A stretch of DNA of 64,000 nucleotides. Source: Pseudomonas entomophila. Its GTDB lineage: Bacteria > Pseudomonadota > Gammaproteobacteria > Pseudomonadales > Pseudomonadaceae. Positions 1 to 10,315 of this stretch are shown here, piece by piece. The stretch spans positions 3,842,501-3,906,500 of the forward strand of contig NZ_CP063832.1 of the NCBI RefSeq assembly GCF_023277925.1, in the 5' to 3' direction. The position numbers were made by a program, and so were the translations under genes. The first letter of the stretch is position 1. Every line of letters starts with the position of its first letter. The notes beneath the pieces are model-generated. The model searched no databases. It was not told where the DNA came from and saw only the letters and a program-made list of their open reading frames with translations.

Positions 1-1400
1 ACCAGGGTGAAATCGTTCTGCTCGATGGCCTCGCGCACACTGTCTTCAAGCATCAATCGCGAACGGGCGCGGCCGTTGAGCTCTTCGTCATAGAAACGAT
101 ACTGCTGGCGCCCGGCCTGCTTGGCCGCATACATGGCCGCGTCGGCCGCGCGCAGCAGACCTTCGACATTGGCACCGCAGTCCGGGTAGGTGGCGATACC
201 GATGCTCACACCGAGACTGACCTCCAAACCATCCAGTTGCTGGAAGCTGGACATCCGCTCGAGCAGTTTCTCGGCGTAACGCCCGGCTTGCTCCGGGTAG
301 GGCAAGCCATCGAACAGCGCGGTGAACTCGTCCCCGCCCATGCGCGCGAGCAACGCCTCGCTGCCCAGGCACTCCTTGAGCTGCTCGGCGACCCAGCGCA
401 ATACCTTGTCCCCGGCTTCATGCCCGAGCAGGTCGTTGATCCGCTTGAAACCGTCAAGGTCCATGTACATCAGGGCGCGGGTTTTGTCGGAGCGTTCGTT
501 GCGCATCAGCGCGCCCTCGGCGGCCTGGTAGAAACCGCGACGGTTGAGCAGACCGCTCAACGGGTCGGTGACCGCCTGGTACTCCAGCTGCTGGTGCAGG
601 CTGCGCACCACCGACATGTCCAGCACGGTCACCACCATGGCCCGCTGCTCGGCGGGCAGCGGCGCGCAGGACAGCGCCACGGGTATCAGCTGGCCGCTGA
701 CCGTGCGCAACTGGGCATCGTGGACCCGGAAGATCTGGCGCTTGAGGTACGCCTGGTAGAAGTCCGACTCATGCCACAGGTTGGCGCATGGCAATTGCAG
801 CAGATCCAGCACATGTGCGCCCTGCAGCTTCTCCCCCGGTGTTTCGAGCAGGCGCGAAATGGCCGGGTTGGCGAAATTGATGGTGCCCGACTCGTCCACC
901 ACCAGGATGCCTTCGGCGGCGTTCTCCAGGATCGAGGCATTGAAGGCACGGGCCGACTCCAGCTCACGGGTCAGGCTTTGCAGCATGCGCCGGTTGCGCT
1001 GTTGCTCGAGCAACGCCTGGACTTTCGGCTTAAGGATCTGCGGGTCGAACGGTTTGAACAGGTAGTCCACCGCGCCATTGGCATAGCCCTTGAGCACTGC
1101 GGCCTCGGACTGTTCATTGGCGGTGAGGAAAATGATCGGTGTCAACCGGGTGCGTTGGCTGCCACGCATCAGCCGGGCGACTTCGAAACCGTCCATCTCG
1201 GGCATCTGCACATCGAGCAGCACGAGGTCGACTTCGTTTTCCAGCAAGGCACTCAGGGCTTCCATCCCTGAGCTGGCGGTCAGTACCTGCCAGTCCTGGC
1301 GGGACAGCAAGGCCCGCATGCTGATGAGATTCTCCGGATAATCGTCTACGACGAGCAGAACCGAGCGATTGTCCGGTGGTTGAGTGTGAGCGACATCCAT
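1..1400 (-). CDS. response regulator with REC, PAS and GGDEF domains, probably followed by EAL; truncated by the window edge
   Basis: The frame opens at 1400 (MDVAHTQPP...) and runs without a stop off the left edge, giving about 466 residues of a longer protein. An N-terminal receiver domain has phospho-acceptor Asp63 in LLDVQMPEMDG and the late Lys in YLFKPFD. A PAS-like segment follows at about 150-270 (AFNASILENAAEGILVVDE). A diguanylate cyclase domain has intact GGDEF at 355-359. The last residues visible (LMLEDSVREAIEQNDFTLV) match the start of an EAL domain, so a bifunctional c-di-GMP enzyme is likely. The RxxD inhibitory site expected a few residues before GGDEF is missing. The input signal and partner kinase are unknown. 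REC and GGDEF are seen directly; EAL is inferred. Confidence 0.85.
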   Translation of the reverse strand, partial: MDVAHTQPPDNRSVLLVVDDYPENLISMRALLSRQDWQVLTASSGMEALSALLENEVDLVLLDVQMPEMDGFEVARLMRGSQRTRLTPIIFLTANEQSEAAVLKGYANGAVDYLFKPFDPQILKPKVQALLEQQRNRRMLQSLTRELESARAFNASILENAAEGILVVDESGTINFANPAISRLLETPGEKLQGAHVLDLLQLPCANLWHESDFYQAYLKRQIFRVHDAQLRTVSGQLIPVALSCAPLPAEQRAMVVTVLDMSVVRSLHQQLEYQAVTDPLSGLLNRRGFYQAAEGALMRNERSDKTRALMYMDLDGFKRINDLLGHEAGDKVLRWVAEQLKECLGSEALLARMGGDEFTALFDGLPYPEQAGRYAEKLLERMSSFQQLDGLEVSLGVSIGIATYPDCGANVEGLLRAADAAMYAAKQAGRQQYRFYDEELNGRARSRLMLEDSVREAIEQNDFTL

Positions 1401-1595
1401 GCTGCTTCTCTTGTTAGGCCGATTACGACGAGCCATTGGATCCGATCTTTACTCTAGACTCGGCGACCGAAGACGCAACGCGTGCAGATGGCGATAAGCC
1501 ATCCGAAGTGATGTTAGCCGACTAACGGTATCAGCACGGCGCGAGCGACGCACGGACGCTCACACTGTGAAAAAGACCGCCACGATCAGCGGGTA

Positions 1596-1625
1596 CAAAA
1601 AACCCGCATCGCTGCGGGTTCTTTG
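1596..1625 (-). terminator. rho-independent terminator after fba
   Basis: On the minus strand an 8-bp stem (AACCCGCA / TGCGGGTT) with a GCGA loop is followed by a T run. It lies 17 bases past the fba stop, so it should end the fba transcript. The stretch 1401-1595 beyond it holds no gene and presumably the promoter of the response regulator. Confidence 0.85.
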
Positions 1626-1641
1626 CTGAAGCGGCGCCGGA

Positions 1642-2706
1642 TCAGTTGATCTTGGCGGCCAGCTCGCCCTTGGCGTAGCGCTGGAACATGCCTTCCAGGG
1701 AGATCGGCTTGATCTTCGAGGCGTTGCCGGCGGTGCCGAAAGCTTCGTAGCGGGCGATGCACACGTCACGCATGGCCTTGACGGTTTCACCGAAGAACTT
1801 GCGTGGGTCGAACTCGCTCGGGTTCTGCGCCATCAGGCGACGCATGGCGCCGGTGGAAGCCAGGCGCAGGTCGGTGTCGATGTTGACCTTGCGGACACCG
1901 TACTTGATACCTTCGACGATTTCTTCGACCGGTACGCCGTAGGTCTCTTTGATGTCGCCACCGTACTGGTTGATGATCGCCAGCCACTCTTGCGGCACCG
2001 AGGACGAGCCGTGCATCACCAGGTGGGTGTTGGGGATGCGCTTGTGGATTTCCTTGATGCGGTCGATCGCCAGCACGTCGCCGGTCGGTGGCTTGGTGAA
2101 CTTGTAGGCGCCGTGGCTGGTGCCGATGGCGATGGCCAGGGCGTCCACCTGAGTCTTCTTGACGAAGTCGGCGGCTTCTTCCGGGTCGGTCAGCATCTGG
2201 CTGTGGTCCAGCACGCCTTCGGCGCCGATGCCGTCTTCTTCACCGGCCATGCCGGTTTCCAGCGAACCCAGGCAACCCAGCTCACCCTCTACCGAAACAC
2301 CGCAGGCGTGCGCCATGGCAACGGTCTGCTGGGTGACGCGAACGTTGTACTCGTATTCGGTCGGGGTCTTGCCGTCTTCGCCCAGCGAGCCGTCCATCAT
2401 CACCGAGCTGAAGCCCAGCTGGATCGAGCGCTGGCACACGTCAGGGCTGGTGCCGTGGTCCTGGTGCATGCACACCGGGATGTGCGGGAACTCTTCGATG
2501 GCCGCCAGGATCAGGTGGCGCAGGAATGGGGCACCGGCGTACTTGCGGGCACCGGCGGAGGCCTGGACGATGACCGGAGAGTCGGTCTTGTCGGCGGCTT
2601 CCATGATGGCGCGCATCTGCTCGAGGTTGTTGACGTTGAAAGCCGGAACGCCGTAACCGAACTCGGCGGCGTGGTCCAGCATCTGGCGCATGCTAATGAG
2701 TGCCAT
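1642..2706 (-). CDS. fba: class II fructose-1,6-bisphosphate aldolase
   Basis: Zn-dependent aldolase of 354 aa that cleaves or forms fructose-1,6-bisphosphate from DHAP and glyceraldehyde-3-phosphate in the cytoplasm. The start [15 protein letters not shown] is chosen over an upstream in-frame ATG because it matches the family N-terminus. Metal-binding and active-site motifs are visible: VCMHQDHG near residue 85, the VEGELGCLG segment, and HGSSSVP with a following glycine-rich loop. The length and the C-terminal segment fit the class II type often called the Calvin-cycle subtype. It is the first of a same-strand run with pgk, epd and tkt. In a pseudomonad lacking 6-phosphofructokinase, aldolase works mainly in the gluconeogenic direction (family knowledge). 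A terminator follows directly. Confidence 0.97.
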   Translation of the reverse strand: MALISMRQMLDHAAEFGYGVPAFNVNNLEQMRAIMEAADKTDSPVIVQASAGARKYAGAPFLRHLILAAIEEFPHIPVCMHQDHGTSPDVCQRSIQLGFSSVMMDGSLGEDGKTPTEYEYNVRVTQQTVAMAHACGVSVEGELGCLGSLETGMAGEEDGIGAEGVLDHSQMLTDPEEAADFVKKTQVDALAIAIGTSHGAYKFTKPPTGDVLAIDRIKEIHKRIPNTHLVMHGSSSVPQEWLAIINQYGGDIKETYGVPVEEIVEGIKYGVRKVNIDTDLRLASTGAMRRLMAQNPSEFDPRKFFGETVKAMRDVCIARYEAFGTAGNASKIKPISLEGMFQRYAKGELAAKIN

Positions 2707-2805
2707 TGTGTATCTCTCTCCCGACAAGCGTCGTTGTTTCGTGCAAGCCTGCCGCAGGGGCGGTTGCTGTTCAAGTAGTGTGGGCCATCCATGCGGCCCG
2801 GCCAG

Positions 2806-3135
2806 TCACGGTGCCTTGCAGCCCCGCCCAATTAGATCGTTGGTCGCCACCCAGTACACCAGGCCTTCATTGCCTTTGGTGTGCAGGGCCAGCACGCCAT
2901 CGCTGTACAGCGCGCCCGAGGCGCCCGGTTCGGACTTGAGCCGGTAGACCTGGTCGCCGCCGCCGAGGCGTACGTCGACCGCATCCTGTTTAGCGTCGAC
3001 GAAACGCCACAGCACTTCGGCCTGGCTGTCGCAGACCCAGCGGGTCCAGTTGTCCGCCGGGGCGGGTTGGGCAGGTTGCAGCATCGAGCAGCCTGCCAGG
3101 GTCGCCAGGGCCAACGCGGCCAGAAGCGCTTTCAT
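2806..3135 (-). CDS. MliC-family lipoprotein (C-type lysozyme inhibitor)
   Basis: A 109-aa predicted lipoprotein with a signal peptide ending in the lipobox LAGC (Cys near residue 16). The mature part has the C-type lysozyme inhibitor pattern: WVCDSQAEVLWRF, a DVRLGGGDQVYRL strand, the SGALYSDG turn, a TKGNEG motif and a C-terminal Cys that could pair with the first. Family members sit in the outer membrane and inhibit c-type lysozymes. It lies between fba and pgk and points the same way, but nothing ties it to glycolysis. Inhibitor activity is inferred from family resemblance only. Confidence 0.8.
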   Translation of the reverse strand: MKALLAALALATLAGCSMLQPAQPAPADNWTRWVCDSQAEVLWRFVDAKQDAVDVRLGGGDQVYRLKSEPGASGALYSDGVLALHTKGNEGLVYWVATNDLIGRGCKAP

Positions 3136-3214
3136 CCTAAAACCTCTTCAGGGGCTGCTTTGCAGCCCCAATGTCCAAGACCACAAAACCCGGCTCAGGT
3201 TGCCGGCCGCCCGA

Positions 3215-3433
3215 TCAAGGGCAGCCCGCCGACTTGCGCTGGTGTTCGTCGTCGTACTTTTCCAGGCCGTCCGGGCCCAGGCGCTTGTTGATCACCGGCG
3301 CTGTCTCCGCCTGCCACTGGGACTGGTAGCAGCCGCCCTTGGGTGGCTGCGCCGGGTCTGCGTCGCTGCCTTTGGTGCTGGCGCAGGCGCCCAGCAACAC
3401 GGCCACGATCATCACAGGCAATTGCTTGACCAT
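3215..3433 (-). CDS. small lipoprotein of unknown function
   Basis: A 72-aa protein starting MVKQLPVMIVAVLLGAC, with a short basic N-terminus, hydrophobic core and lipobox LGAC. I chose this ATG because an AAGGGAG ribosome binding site stands 8 bases before it; an in-frame ATG 30 bases upstream lacks one and would spoil the signal peptide. The mature part (about 53 aa) is polar with two further cysteines (GGCYQSQW and the final AGCP) that could form a disulfide. It is followed within 220 bases by the MliC-like lipoprotein. I do not recognise a function. Confidence 0.75.
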   Translation of the reverse strand: MVKQLPVMIVAVLLGACASTKGSDADPAQPPKGGCYQSQWQAETAPVINKRLGPDGLEKYDDEHQRKSAGCP

Positions 3434-3465
3434 CAGGTCGCTCCCTTTGCCAGGCGCCGTCAAAA

Positions 3466-4629
3466 TCAGGCCTTGGCCCGCTCTTCCAGGATTGCCACCG
3501 CTGGCAGGACCTTGCCCTCGACGAACTCGAGGAACGCGCCACCACCGGTAGAAATGTAGGAGATGTCGGCACCAACGCCATACTTGTCGATGGCCGCCAG
3601 GGTGTCACCGCCACCGGCGATGGAGAACGCGGCGCTGTCGGCGATGGCCTTGGCCAGCACCTTCGTGCCATTGCCGAACTGGTCGAACTCGAACACGCCG
3701 ACCGGACCGTTCCACAGGATAGTCTTCGAGGTCTTCAGCAACTCGGCGAACTGCTCGGCGGTCTTTGGACCGATGTCCAGGATCATATCGTCGCCAGCCA
3801 CGTCGGCGATGGCCTTCACAGTAGCTTCGGCGTCTTCGGCGAATGCCTTGGCAACCACCACGTCCACCGGCAGCGGCACGCTGACCTTGGCGGCGATGGC
3901 CTTGGCGGTCTCGACCAGGTCAGGCTCGTACAGCGACTTGCCGACCGGGTGACCGGCGGCGGCGAGGAAGGTGTTGGCGATGCCGCCACCGACGATCAGT
4001 TGATCGCACACGGTGCTCAGGCTGTTCAGCACGTCCAGCTTGGTGGAAACCTTGGAGCCGGCGACGATGGCGGCCATCGGCTTGGCCGGGGCTTTCAGGG
4101 CCTTGCCCAGAGCGTCCAGCTCGGCGGCCAGCAGCGGGCCAGCAGCCGCGACCTTGGCGAACTTGGCAACACCGTGGGTGGAACCCTCGGCGCGGTGGGC
4201 AGTGCCGAAGGCGTCCATGACGAACACGTCGCACAGGGCGGCGTACTTCTGCGCCAGCTCGTCGGCGTTCTTCTTCTCGCCCTTGTTGAAGCGCACGTTC
4301 TCGAACAGCACCAGGTCACCCGTTTTTACTTCGACGCCGTCGAGGTAGTTGGCGACCAGCGGTACTTCGCGGCCCAGGGCCTTGCTCAGGTAGTCGGCGA
4401 CCGGCTTCAGGCTGTTCTCTTCGGAGAACTCACCTTCGGTCGGGCGGCCCAAGTGCGAGCAGACCATCACCGCCGCGCCCTTTTCCAGGGCCAGCTTGAT
4501 GGTCGGCAGCGCTGCCAGGATACGCGCGTCGCTGGTTACCACACCGTCCTTCACAGGCACGTTGAGGTCTTCGCGGATCAGTACGCGCTTACCTTGCAGG
4601 TCGAGGTCGGTCATCTTCAACACGGTCAT
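3466..4629 (-). CDS. pgk: phosphoglycerate kinase
   Basis: A 387-aa cytoplasmic kinase interconverting 1,3-bisphosphoglycerate + ADP and 3-phosphoglycerate + ATP. N-terminal substrate-binding motifs are present ([18 protein letters not shown] with its basic residues), as are the hinge and the C-terminal nucleotide site (WNGPVGVFE, the glycine-rich GGGDTLAA, then STGGGAFLE). Length matches bacterial Pgk. It lies 12 bases downstream of epd on the same strand, so the two are almost certainly co-transcribed. Nothing is missing or odd. Confidence 0.98.
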   Translation of the reverse strand: MTVLKMTDLDLQGKRVLIREDLNVPVKDGVVTSDARILAALPTIKLALEKGAAVMVCSHLGRPTEGEFSEENSLKPVADYLSKALGREVPLVANYLDGVEVKTGDLVLFENVRFNKGEKKNADELAQKYAALCDVFVMDAFGTAHRAEGSTHGVAKFAKVAAAGPLLAAELDALGKALKAPAKPMAAIVAGSKVSTKLDVLNSLSTVCDQLIVGGGIANTFLAAAGHPVGKSLYEPDLVETAKAIAAKVSVPLPVDVVVAKAFAEDAEATVKAIADVAGDDMILDIGPKTAEQFAELLKTSKTILWNGPVGVFEFDQFGNGTKVLAKAIADSAAFSIAGGGDTLAAIDKYGVGADISYISTGGGAFLEFVEGKVLPAVAILEERAKA

Positions 4630-4641
4630 GAATGCAGTCCT

Positions 4642-5703
4642 TCAGGGCTGTTTGCAGCGGGTTGGGTGAACGACGTGCAGAAAGTGTTCGGCAACGTCGA
4701 GCATACGGTTGGCGAACCCCCATTCGTTGTCGAACCAGGCCAGCAGGTTCACCAGGCGAGGGCCGGAGACGCGGGTCTGGCTGGCATCGACGATGGCCGA
4801 ATGCGGGTCATGGTTGAAATCACAGCTGGCATGGGGCAGCTCGGTGTAAGCCAACAGGCCTTTCAGCGGGCCATCCAGGGCGGCCTCGCGCAGCACCCGG
4901 TTGACTTCCTCGGCGCTGGTATCGCGGGAGGTCTGCAGGGTGATGTCCAGGCACGACACGTTGACGGTGGGTACACGTACCGCTTTGGCCTGGATTCGCC
5001 CGGCAAGTTCCGGCAGCAGGCGCTCGATGCCGCGCGCCAGCCCCGTGGACACCGGGATCACCGACTGGAACGCCGAACGGGTGCGGCGCAGGTCCTCGTG
5101 GTGATAGGCGTCGATCACCGGCTGGTCGTTCATTGCCGAGTGGATGGTGGTGATCTGCACGTACTCGATGCCAAAGGCCTGGTCCAGCACACGCAGCAGC
5201 GGCACACCGCAGTTGGTGGTGCAGGAGGCGTTCGACACCAGCAGCTCGCCGCCGGTCAGGCAATCCTGGTTCACGCCGTAGACCACCGTGGCATCGACGT
5301 CCGCCTCGCTGGCCATGGGCTGGGAGAACAGCACCCGGGGGGCGCCGGCGTCGATGAAACGCTGGCCGTCGACTCGGGTGTTGTAGGCACCGGAGCACTC
5401 CAGCACCAGGTCGATGCCCAGGCCTGCCCAGTCGATACCTTCGGGGGTGGCGCTACGCAGCACTTTCACGCAATCGCCATTGATATGCAGACAGTCGCCG
5501 TCGACCTTCACCTCGCCGGGGAAACGCCCGTGGGTGGAGTCGAAGCGGGTCAGGTATTCAAGGCTGGCCTGGTCGGCCAGGTCGTTCAGCGCGACGATCT
5601 CGAAGCCGGCCCGCGCCCCCCGCTCAAACAGCGCGCGCAGGACACAGCGGCCGATGCGGCCGTAACCGTTGAGTGCAACTTTGTAGGGACGCGGGTGGGG
5701 CAT
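4642..5703 (-). CDS. epd: erythrose-4-phosphate dehydrogenase (GAPDH family)
   Basis: A 353-aa NAD-dependent dehydrogenase; start MPHPRPYKVALNGYGRIGR chosen because the Rossmann motif NGYGRIG follows at once, whereas the upstream in-frame ATG lies in a REP element. Catalytic Cys161 sits in SNASCTTNC. The C-terminal NEWGFANRMLD is conserved. In pseudomonads the GAPDH paralog between tkt and pgk is usually annotated Epd, oxidising erythrose-4-phosphate toward pyridoxal-phosphate synthesis. Sequence alone does not cleanly separate Epd from a Gap acting on glyceraldehyde-3-phosphate; the placement next to tkt, which makes erythrose-4-phosphate, supports Epd. Confidence 0.87.
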   Translation of the reverse strand: MPHPRPYKVALNGYGRIGRCVLRALFERGARAGFEIVALNDLADQASLEYLTRFDSTHGRFPGEVKVDGDCLHINGDCVKVLRSATPEGIDWAGLGIDLVLECSGAYNTRVDGQRFIDAGAPRVLFSQPMASEADVDATVVYGVNQDCLTGGELLVSNASCTTNCGVPLLRVLDQAFGIEYVQITTIHSAMNDQPVIDAYHHEDLRRTRSAFQSVIPVSTGLARGIERLLPELAGRIQAKAVRVPTVNVSCLDITLQTSRDTSAEEVNRVLREAALDGPLKGLLAYTELPHASCDFNHDPHSAIVDASQTRVSGPRLVNLLAWFDNEWGFANRMLDVAEHFLHVVHPTRCKQP

Positions 5704-5736
5704 TCGATACTCACGGGACAAGTGCGTTGAACGACC

Positions 5737-5803
5737 ATCGCGGGGCAAGCCCGCTCCCACAGGGGACTGCAAAGACCCTGTGGGAGCGGGCTTGCCCCGC
5801 GAT
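5737..5803. repeat. REP-type inverted repeat between tkt and epd
   Basis: Perfect 28-bp arms (5737-5764 and 5776-5803) around an 11-base loop, with the core CGGGGCAAGCCCGCTCCCAC. It lies in the intergenic space of two same-strand genes, so it would be transcribed and could shape tkt-epd mRNA stability. The same variant recurs near 56291. Confidence 0.85.
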
Positions 5804-5834
5804 CAGACGGGAGGCACGGGGCCTCCCAGGTGCA

Positions 5835-7832
5835 TCAGTCTTCCAGCAGCTCTTCGGCGGTACCCAGGATGTTGTCCAGGGTGAAGCCGAATTCCTCGAA
5901 CAGCGCGCTGGCCGGCGCCGACTCACCGTAGGTGGTCATGCCGATCACACGACCTTCGAGGCCGACGTACTTGTACCAGAAGTCGGCGTGGGCAGCTTCA
6001 ATGGCGATGCGCGCACTCACCTCCAGCGGCAGCACGGACTGCTTGTACGCGGCGTCCTGAGCGTCGAACACGCTGGTGCTCGGCATCGACACGACGCGAA
6101 CCTTGCGGCCCTGCTCGGTCAGCTTGTCGAACGCCTGGACCGCCAGGCCCACTTCGGAACCGGTGGCGATCAGGATCAGCTCAGGCTCGCCGGCGCAGTC
6201 CTTGAGGACGTAACCGCCACGGGCGATATCGGCGATCTGCTGGGCATTGCGATCCTGATGCTGCAGGTTCTGGCGCGAGAAGATCAGCGCCGAAGGGCCG
6301 TCCTTGCGCTCAAGGGCGGCTTTCCACGATACGGCGGACTCGACTGCGTCGGCCGGGCGCCAGGTGTCCAGGTTAGGTGTGCTGCGCAGGCTGGTCAGCT
6401 GCTCGATCGGCTGGTGGGTCGGGCCGTCTTCGCCCAGGCCAATGGAGTCGTGGGTGTAGACATGGATCACACGTTGCTTCATCAGTGCGGACATGCGCAC
6501 CGCGTTGCGGGCGTATTCCATGAACATCAGGAAGGTCGCGCCGTAAGGCACCAAGCCACCGTGCAGGGCGACGCCGTTCATGATCGCGGTCATGCCGAAC
6601 TCGCGCACGCCGTAGTACATGTAGTTGCCGTTGGCATCTTCATGGCTGACGCCCTTGCAACCTTTCCACAGGGTCAGGTTGGAACCGGCCAGGTCGGCCG
6701 AGCCGCCCAGCAGCTCCGGCAGCAACGGGCCGAAGGCGTTCAGGGTGTTCTGGCTGGCCTTGCGGCTGGCGATGGTTTCGCCTTTGGCAGCGACTTCAGC
6801 GATGTAGGCCGCGGCCTTTTCAGCGAAGTCGGCCGGCAGCTCGCCGCTCAGGCGGCGCTTGAGCTCGCCTGCCAGCTCAGGGAAGGCAGCGGCGTAGGCA
6901 TCGAAACGCTTGTTCCACTCTGCTTCGACCTGGGCGCCAGCTTGCTTGGCATCCCACTCGGCATAGATGTCGGCAGGCACTTCGAACGGCCCGTGGTTCC
7001 AGTTCAGCTCTTTGCGGGCCAAGGCGATTTCGTCGTTGCCCAGCGGCGCACCGTGGCAGTCTTCCTTGCCCTGCTTGTTCGGCGAGCCGAAACCGATGAT
7101 GGTCTTGCAGCAGATCAGGGTCGGACGGTCGCTCTTGCGCGCGGTCTCGATGGCGGTGCGGATCTCGTCGGCGTCGTGACCGTTGACGTTACGGATCACC
7201 AGCCAGTTGTACGACTCGAAGCGCTTCGGCGTGTCGTCGGTGAACCAGCCTTCCACTTCACCGTCGATGGAAATGCCGTTGTCGTCATAGAAGGCGACCA
7301 GCTTGTTCAGGCCCAGGGTGCCGGCCAGCGAAGCGACTTCATGGGAGATGCCTTCCATCATGCAGCCGTCGCCGAGGAACACGTAGGTGTTGTGGTCGAC
7401 GATTTTATGGCCTTCACGGTTGAACTGGGCGCCCAGCACCTTTTCCGCCAGGGCGAAGCCCACGGCGTTGGCCAGACCCTGGCCCAGCGGGCCGGTGGTG
7501 GTCTCCACGCCTGGGGTGTAGCCGAACTCCGGGTGGCCCGGGGTGCGGCTGTGCAGCTGACGGAACGATTTGAGGTCATCGATGGTGACGTCGTAGCCGG
7601 TCAGGTGCAGCAGCGAATAGATCAGCATCGAGCCGTGGCCGTTGGACAGCACGAAGCGGTCGCGGTCGGCGAAGCTGGGGTTGCTCGGGTTGTGCTTCAG
7701 GTAATCGCGCCAAAGCACTTCGGCGATATCCGCCATACCCATGGGGGCACCTGGGTGGCCGCTGTTGGCCTTTTGCACGGCATCCATGCTGAGGGCACGA
7801 ATGGCGTTGGCACGTTCACGACGGCTGGGCAT
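5835..7832 (-). CDS. tkt: transketolase
   Basis: A 665-aa thiamine-diphosphate enzyme moving two-carbon ketol units among pentose-phosphate sugars; with Epd it links erythrose-4-phosphate supply and use. The start [19 protein letters not shown] is chosen because transketolase homology begins there; the frame is open further upstream but not conserved. Motifs: substrate-side HPGAPMGMA, the ThDP motif [12 protein letters not shown] ending near [22 protein letters not shown] of the pyrimidine domain, and a C-terminal domain with LIATGSEV. It heads the minus-strand run tkt-epd-pgk and is divergent from sahR across 260 bases that carry a perfect palindrome. Confidence 0.97.
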   Translation of the reverse strand: MPSRRERANAIRALSMDAVQKANSGHPGAPMGMADIAEVLWRDYLKHNPSNPSFADRDRFVLSNGHGSMLIYSLLHLTGYDVTIDDLKSFRQLHSRTPGHPEFGYTPGVETTTGPLGQGLANAVGFALAEKVLGAQFNREGHKIVDHNTYVFLGDGCMMEGISHEVASLAGTLGLNKLVAFYDDNGISIDGEVEGWFTDDTPKRFESYNWLVIRNVNGHDADEIRTAIETARKSDRPTLICCKTIIGFGSPNKQGKEDCHGAPLGNDEIALARKELNWNHGPFEVPADIYAEWDAKQAGAQVEAEWNKRFDAYAAAFPELAGELKRRLSGELPADFAEKAAAYIAEVAAKGETIASRKASQNTLNAFGPLLPELLGGSADLAGSNLTLWKGCKGVSHEDANGNYMYYGVREFGMTAIMNGVALHGGLVPYGATFLMFMEYARNAVRMSALMKQRVIHVYTHDSIGLGEDGPTHQPIEQLTSLRSTPNLDTWRPADAVESAVSWKAALERKDGPSALIFSRQNLQHQDRNAQQIADIARGGYVLKDCAGEPELILIATGSEVGLAVQAFDKLTEQGRKVRVVSMPSTSVFDAQDAAYKQSVLPLEVSARIAIEAAHADFWYKYVGLEGRVIGMTTYGESAPASALFEEFGFTLDNILGTAEELLED

Positions 7833-8025
7833 CGCTGAGTCTCCTGGGGCTTGAATAAGTAGTGAAACGAAAAAAGGCGGCCATTTTCGCCCACTGCGGG
7901 GGCCGGGGGCAATGACGGATGGTCGCAGTCGGGCTTTTTTCCTGTGTTTGTTCGGCAATTTGGGGGAAAACAGCGGGATTGCCTGCGAGGGCGCCTCGCA
8001 TGCACGCGCCCATCCTCCGCCCATC

Positions 8026-8055
8026 GACCAATATCAAAACTTTTTGATATTGGTC
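8026..8055. promoter_or_regulatory. perfect palindrome, probable SahR operator
   Basis: Two 14-base arms, GACCAATATCAAAA and TTTTGATATTGGTC, flank a 2-base centre, ending 37 bases before the sahR ATG. Perfect AT-rich dyads of this kind are typical ArsR-family operators. Its position just before an ArsR-type gene co-directed with metK suggests SahR autoregulation and control of metK. A TTGATA hexamer inside the dyad could serve as a -35 element, so binding would block RNA polymerase. Operator identity is inferred. Confidence 0.7.
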
Positions 8056-8092
8056 TTGCTAGGGTAACGATGCGTGTCTAGACTCCCGCCCC

Positions 8093-9085
8093 ATGAACGT
8101 CAATGCCCCCATCACGCCTCAACGTAACGACGCGCTGGCCGCCCTGTGCAAGGCCAGCGGCGATCCGTTGCGCCTGAACGTGCTGCGTGCGCTGGCCAAC
8201 GACTCGTTCGGCGTGCTGGAACTGGCGCAGATCTTCGACATCGGCCAGTCAGGCATGAGCCACCACCTGAAAGTGCTGGCCCAGGCCGACCTGGTCGCGA
8301 CACGCCGCGAAGGCAACGCGATCTTCTACCGCCGCGCCCTGCCCGACAGCCAGCGCCTGGGCGGCCGCCTGCACACGGCACTGCTCGAAGAGGTGGACGA
8401 CCTTGCGCTGGCCCAGGATGTGCAAGCGCGCATCGCCCAGGTCCAGCAACGCCGCGCGGCCACCAGCCAGGACTTCTTCCTGCGCGTGGAAGAAAAGTTC
8501 CGCGCCCAGCAAGACCTGATCGCCGGCTTGCCGCAGTACCGCGAGAGCCTGCTGGCGCTGCTCGACAACCTGAGCTTCGAGGCCGGCGCCAGCGCCCTGG
8601 AGGTCGGCCCCGGCGACGGCGGTTTCCTGCCCGATCTGGCGCGGCGCTTCGCCCAGGTCACGGCCATGGACAACAGCCCGACCATGCTCGAGCTGGCCCG
8701 CCAGGTCTGCGAGCGCAACGAATTGAGTAACGTAAACCTGCAGTTGGCCGATGCACTGGGTGCAACGGATGTGGAAGCCGACTGCGTTGTGCTGAACATG
8801 GTGCTGCACCATTTCAGCGATCCGGCCCTGGCCTTGCGCCTGCTGGCCAAACGGGTGAAGGCGGGCGGCAGCCTGCTGGTCACCGAGCTGTGCAGCCATG
8901 ACCAGGGGTGGGCGCGCGAAGCCTGCGGCGACCTGTGGCTTGGCTTCGAACAGGACGACCTGGCCCGTTGGGCCGACGCTGCCGGGCTGACCCCCGGGGA
9001 CAGCCTCTATGTGGGCTTGCGTAACGGTTTCCAGATCCAGGTCCGGCACTTTCAGCGGGCCGCTGGCGACACACAACATCGGTAA
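8093..9085 (+). CDS. sahR: ArsR-family regulator fused to a SAM-dependent methyltransferase domain (SahR-like)
   Basis: A 330-aa two-domain protein. Residues about 15-100 form an ArsR-type winged helix ([21 protein letters not shown], then the recognition helix [13 protein letters not shown]). Residues about 150-320 form a class I methyltransferase fold with the SAM/SAH loop [15 protein letters not shown] and motif [10 protein letters not shown]. SahR proteins of Proteobacteria with this fusion are described as S-adenosylhomocysteine-responsive regulators of the methionine cycle, the methyltransferase-like part sensing ligand. Here metK begins 19 bases downstream in the same direction and a perfect palindrome lies just upstream, which fits that role. 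Catalytic activity is not implied. Confidence 0.85.
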   Translation: MNVNAPITPQRNDALAALCKASGDPLRLNVLRALANDSFGVLELAQIFDIGQSGMSHHLKVLAQADLVATRREGNAIFYRRALPDSQRLGGRLHTALLEEVDDLALAQDVQARIAQVQQRRAATSQDFFLRVEEKFRAQQDLIAGLPQYRESLLALLDNLSFEAGASALEVGPGDGGFLPDLARRFAQVTAMDNSPTMLELARQVCERNELSNVNLQLADALGATDVEADCVVLNMVLHHFSDPALALRLLAKRVKAGGSLLVTELCSHDQGWAREACGDLWLGFEQDDLARWADAAGLTPGDSLYVGLRNGFQIQVRHFQRAAGDTQHR

Positions 9086-9104
9086 ATTTCAGGAACCCAT
9101 CGAG

Positions 9105-10295
9105 ATGAGCGAATACTCCCTTTTCACCTCCGAGTCCGTGTCCGAAGGGCATCCGGACAAGATCGCCGACCAGATCTCCGACGCGGTCCTGGACGCGATC
9201 ATCGCCCAGGATAAATACGCCCGCGTAGCCTGCGAGACCCTGGTCAAGACCGGTGTCGCCATCATCGCCGGCGAAGTCACCACCTCGGCCTGGGTCGACC
9301 TGGAAGAGCTGGTGCGCAAAGTGATCATCGACATCGGCTATAACAGCTCCGACGTCGGCTTCGACGGCGCCACCTGCGCCGTGATGAACATCATCGGCAA
9401 GCAGTCGGTGGACATCGCCCAGGGCGTCGACCGCTCCAAGCCTGAAGACCAGGGTGCCGGCGACCAGGGCCTGATGTTCGGTTACGCCAGCAACGAGACC
9501 GACGTGCTGATGCCGGCGCCGATCTGCTTCTCGCACCGCCTGGTCGAGCGCCAGGCCGAAGCGCGCAAGTCGAAGCTGCTGCCTTGGCTGCGCCCGGACG
9601 CCAAGTCCCAGGTCACCTGCCGCTACGAGAACGGCAAGGTGGTGGGTATCGACGCGGTGGTCCTGTCCACCCAGCACAACCCTGAAGTGTCGCAGAAAGA
9701 CCTGCAGGAAGCGGTGATGGAGCTGATCGTCAAGCACACCCTGCCAGCCGAGCTGCTGCACAAGGGCACCCAGTACCACATCAACCCGACCGGCAATTTC
9801 ATCATCGGTGGCCCGGTGGGCGACTGCGGCCTGACCGGGCGCAAGATCATCGTCGACAGCTACGGCGGCATGGCCCGTCACGGTGGTGGCGCGTTCTCCG
9901 GCAAGGACCCGTCCAAGGTTGACCGTTCCGCCGCCTACGCCGGTCGCTACGTGGCCAAGAACATCGTCGCCGCCGGCCTGGCCGAGCGCTGCGAGATCCA
10001 GGTGTCTTACGCCATCGGCGTGGCCCAGCCGACCTCCATCTCGATCAACACCTTCGGCACTGGCAAAGTGTCCGACGACAAGATCGTCCAGCTGGTGCGC
10101 GAGTGCTTCGACCTGCGTCCGTACGCCATCACCAAGATGCTCGACCTGCTGCACCCGATGTACCAGGAAACCGCCGCCTACGGCCACTTCGGCCGTACCC
10201 CGCAGCAGAAGACCGTCGGCGACGACACCTTCACCACCTTCACCTGGGAGCGCACTGACCGTGCCCAGGCGCTGCGTGACGCTGCCGGCCTGTAA
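9105..10295 (+). CDS. metK: S-adenosylmethionine synthetase
   Basis: A 396-aa enzyme making SAM from methionine and ATP in the cytoplasm. The start [19 protein letters not shown] carries the signature segment; the longer open frame overlaps the end of sahR. Motifs: [17 protein letters not shown], the ATP-binding hexapeptide GAGDQGLM, and the phosphate loop [19 protein letters not shown]. It is probably co-transcribed with sahR and so under SahR control, and a strong terminator follows. Its product is used in this window by bioA, rsmE and ubiE, and the by-product is removed by ahcY. Confidence 0.98.
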   Translation: MSEYSLFTSESVSEGHPDKIADQISDAVLDAIIAQDKYARVACETLVKTGVAIIAGEVTTSAWVDLEELVRKVIIDIGYNSSDVGFDGATCAVMNIIGKQSVDIAQGVDRSKPEDQGAGDQGLMFGYASNETDVLMPAPICFSHRLVERQAEARKSKLLPWLRPDAKSQVTCRYENGKVVGIDAVVLSTQHNPEVSQKDLQEAVMELIVKHTLPAELLHKGTQYHINPTGNFIIGGPVGDCGLTGRKIIVDSYGGMARHGGGAFSGKDPSKVDRSAAYAGRYVAKNIVAAGLAERCEIQVSYAIGVAQPTSISINTFGTGKVSDDKIVQLVRECFDLRPYAITKMLDLLHPMYQETAAYGHFGRTPQQKTVGDDTFTTFTWERTDRAQALRDAAGL

Positions 10296-10315
10296 GCTTC
10301 CTACAGCGGTAAACG

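Noticed and set aside
3949..5730. Plus-strand open frame of 593 codons opposite pgk and epd
   Set aside because: Antisense shadow caused by high GC; pgk and epd on the other strand are certain, and the translation has no family features.
8097..8381. Antisense frames over sahR
   Set aside because: No support; SahR helix-turn-helix and methyltransferase motifs occupy the plus strand.
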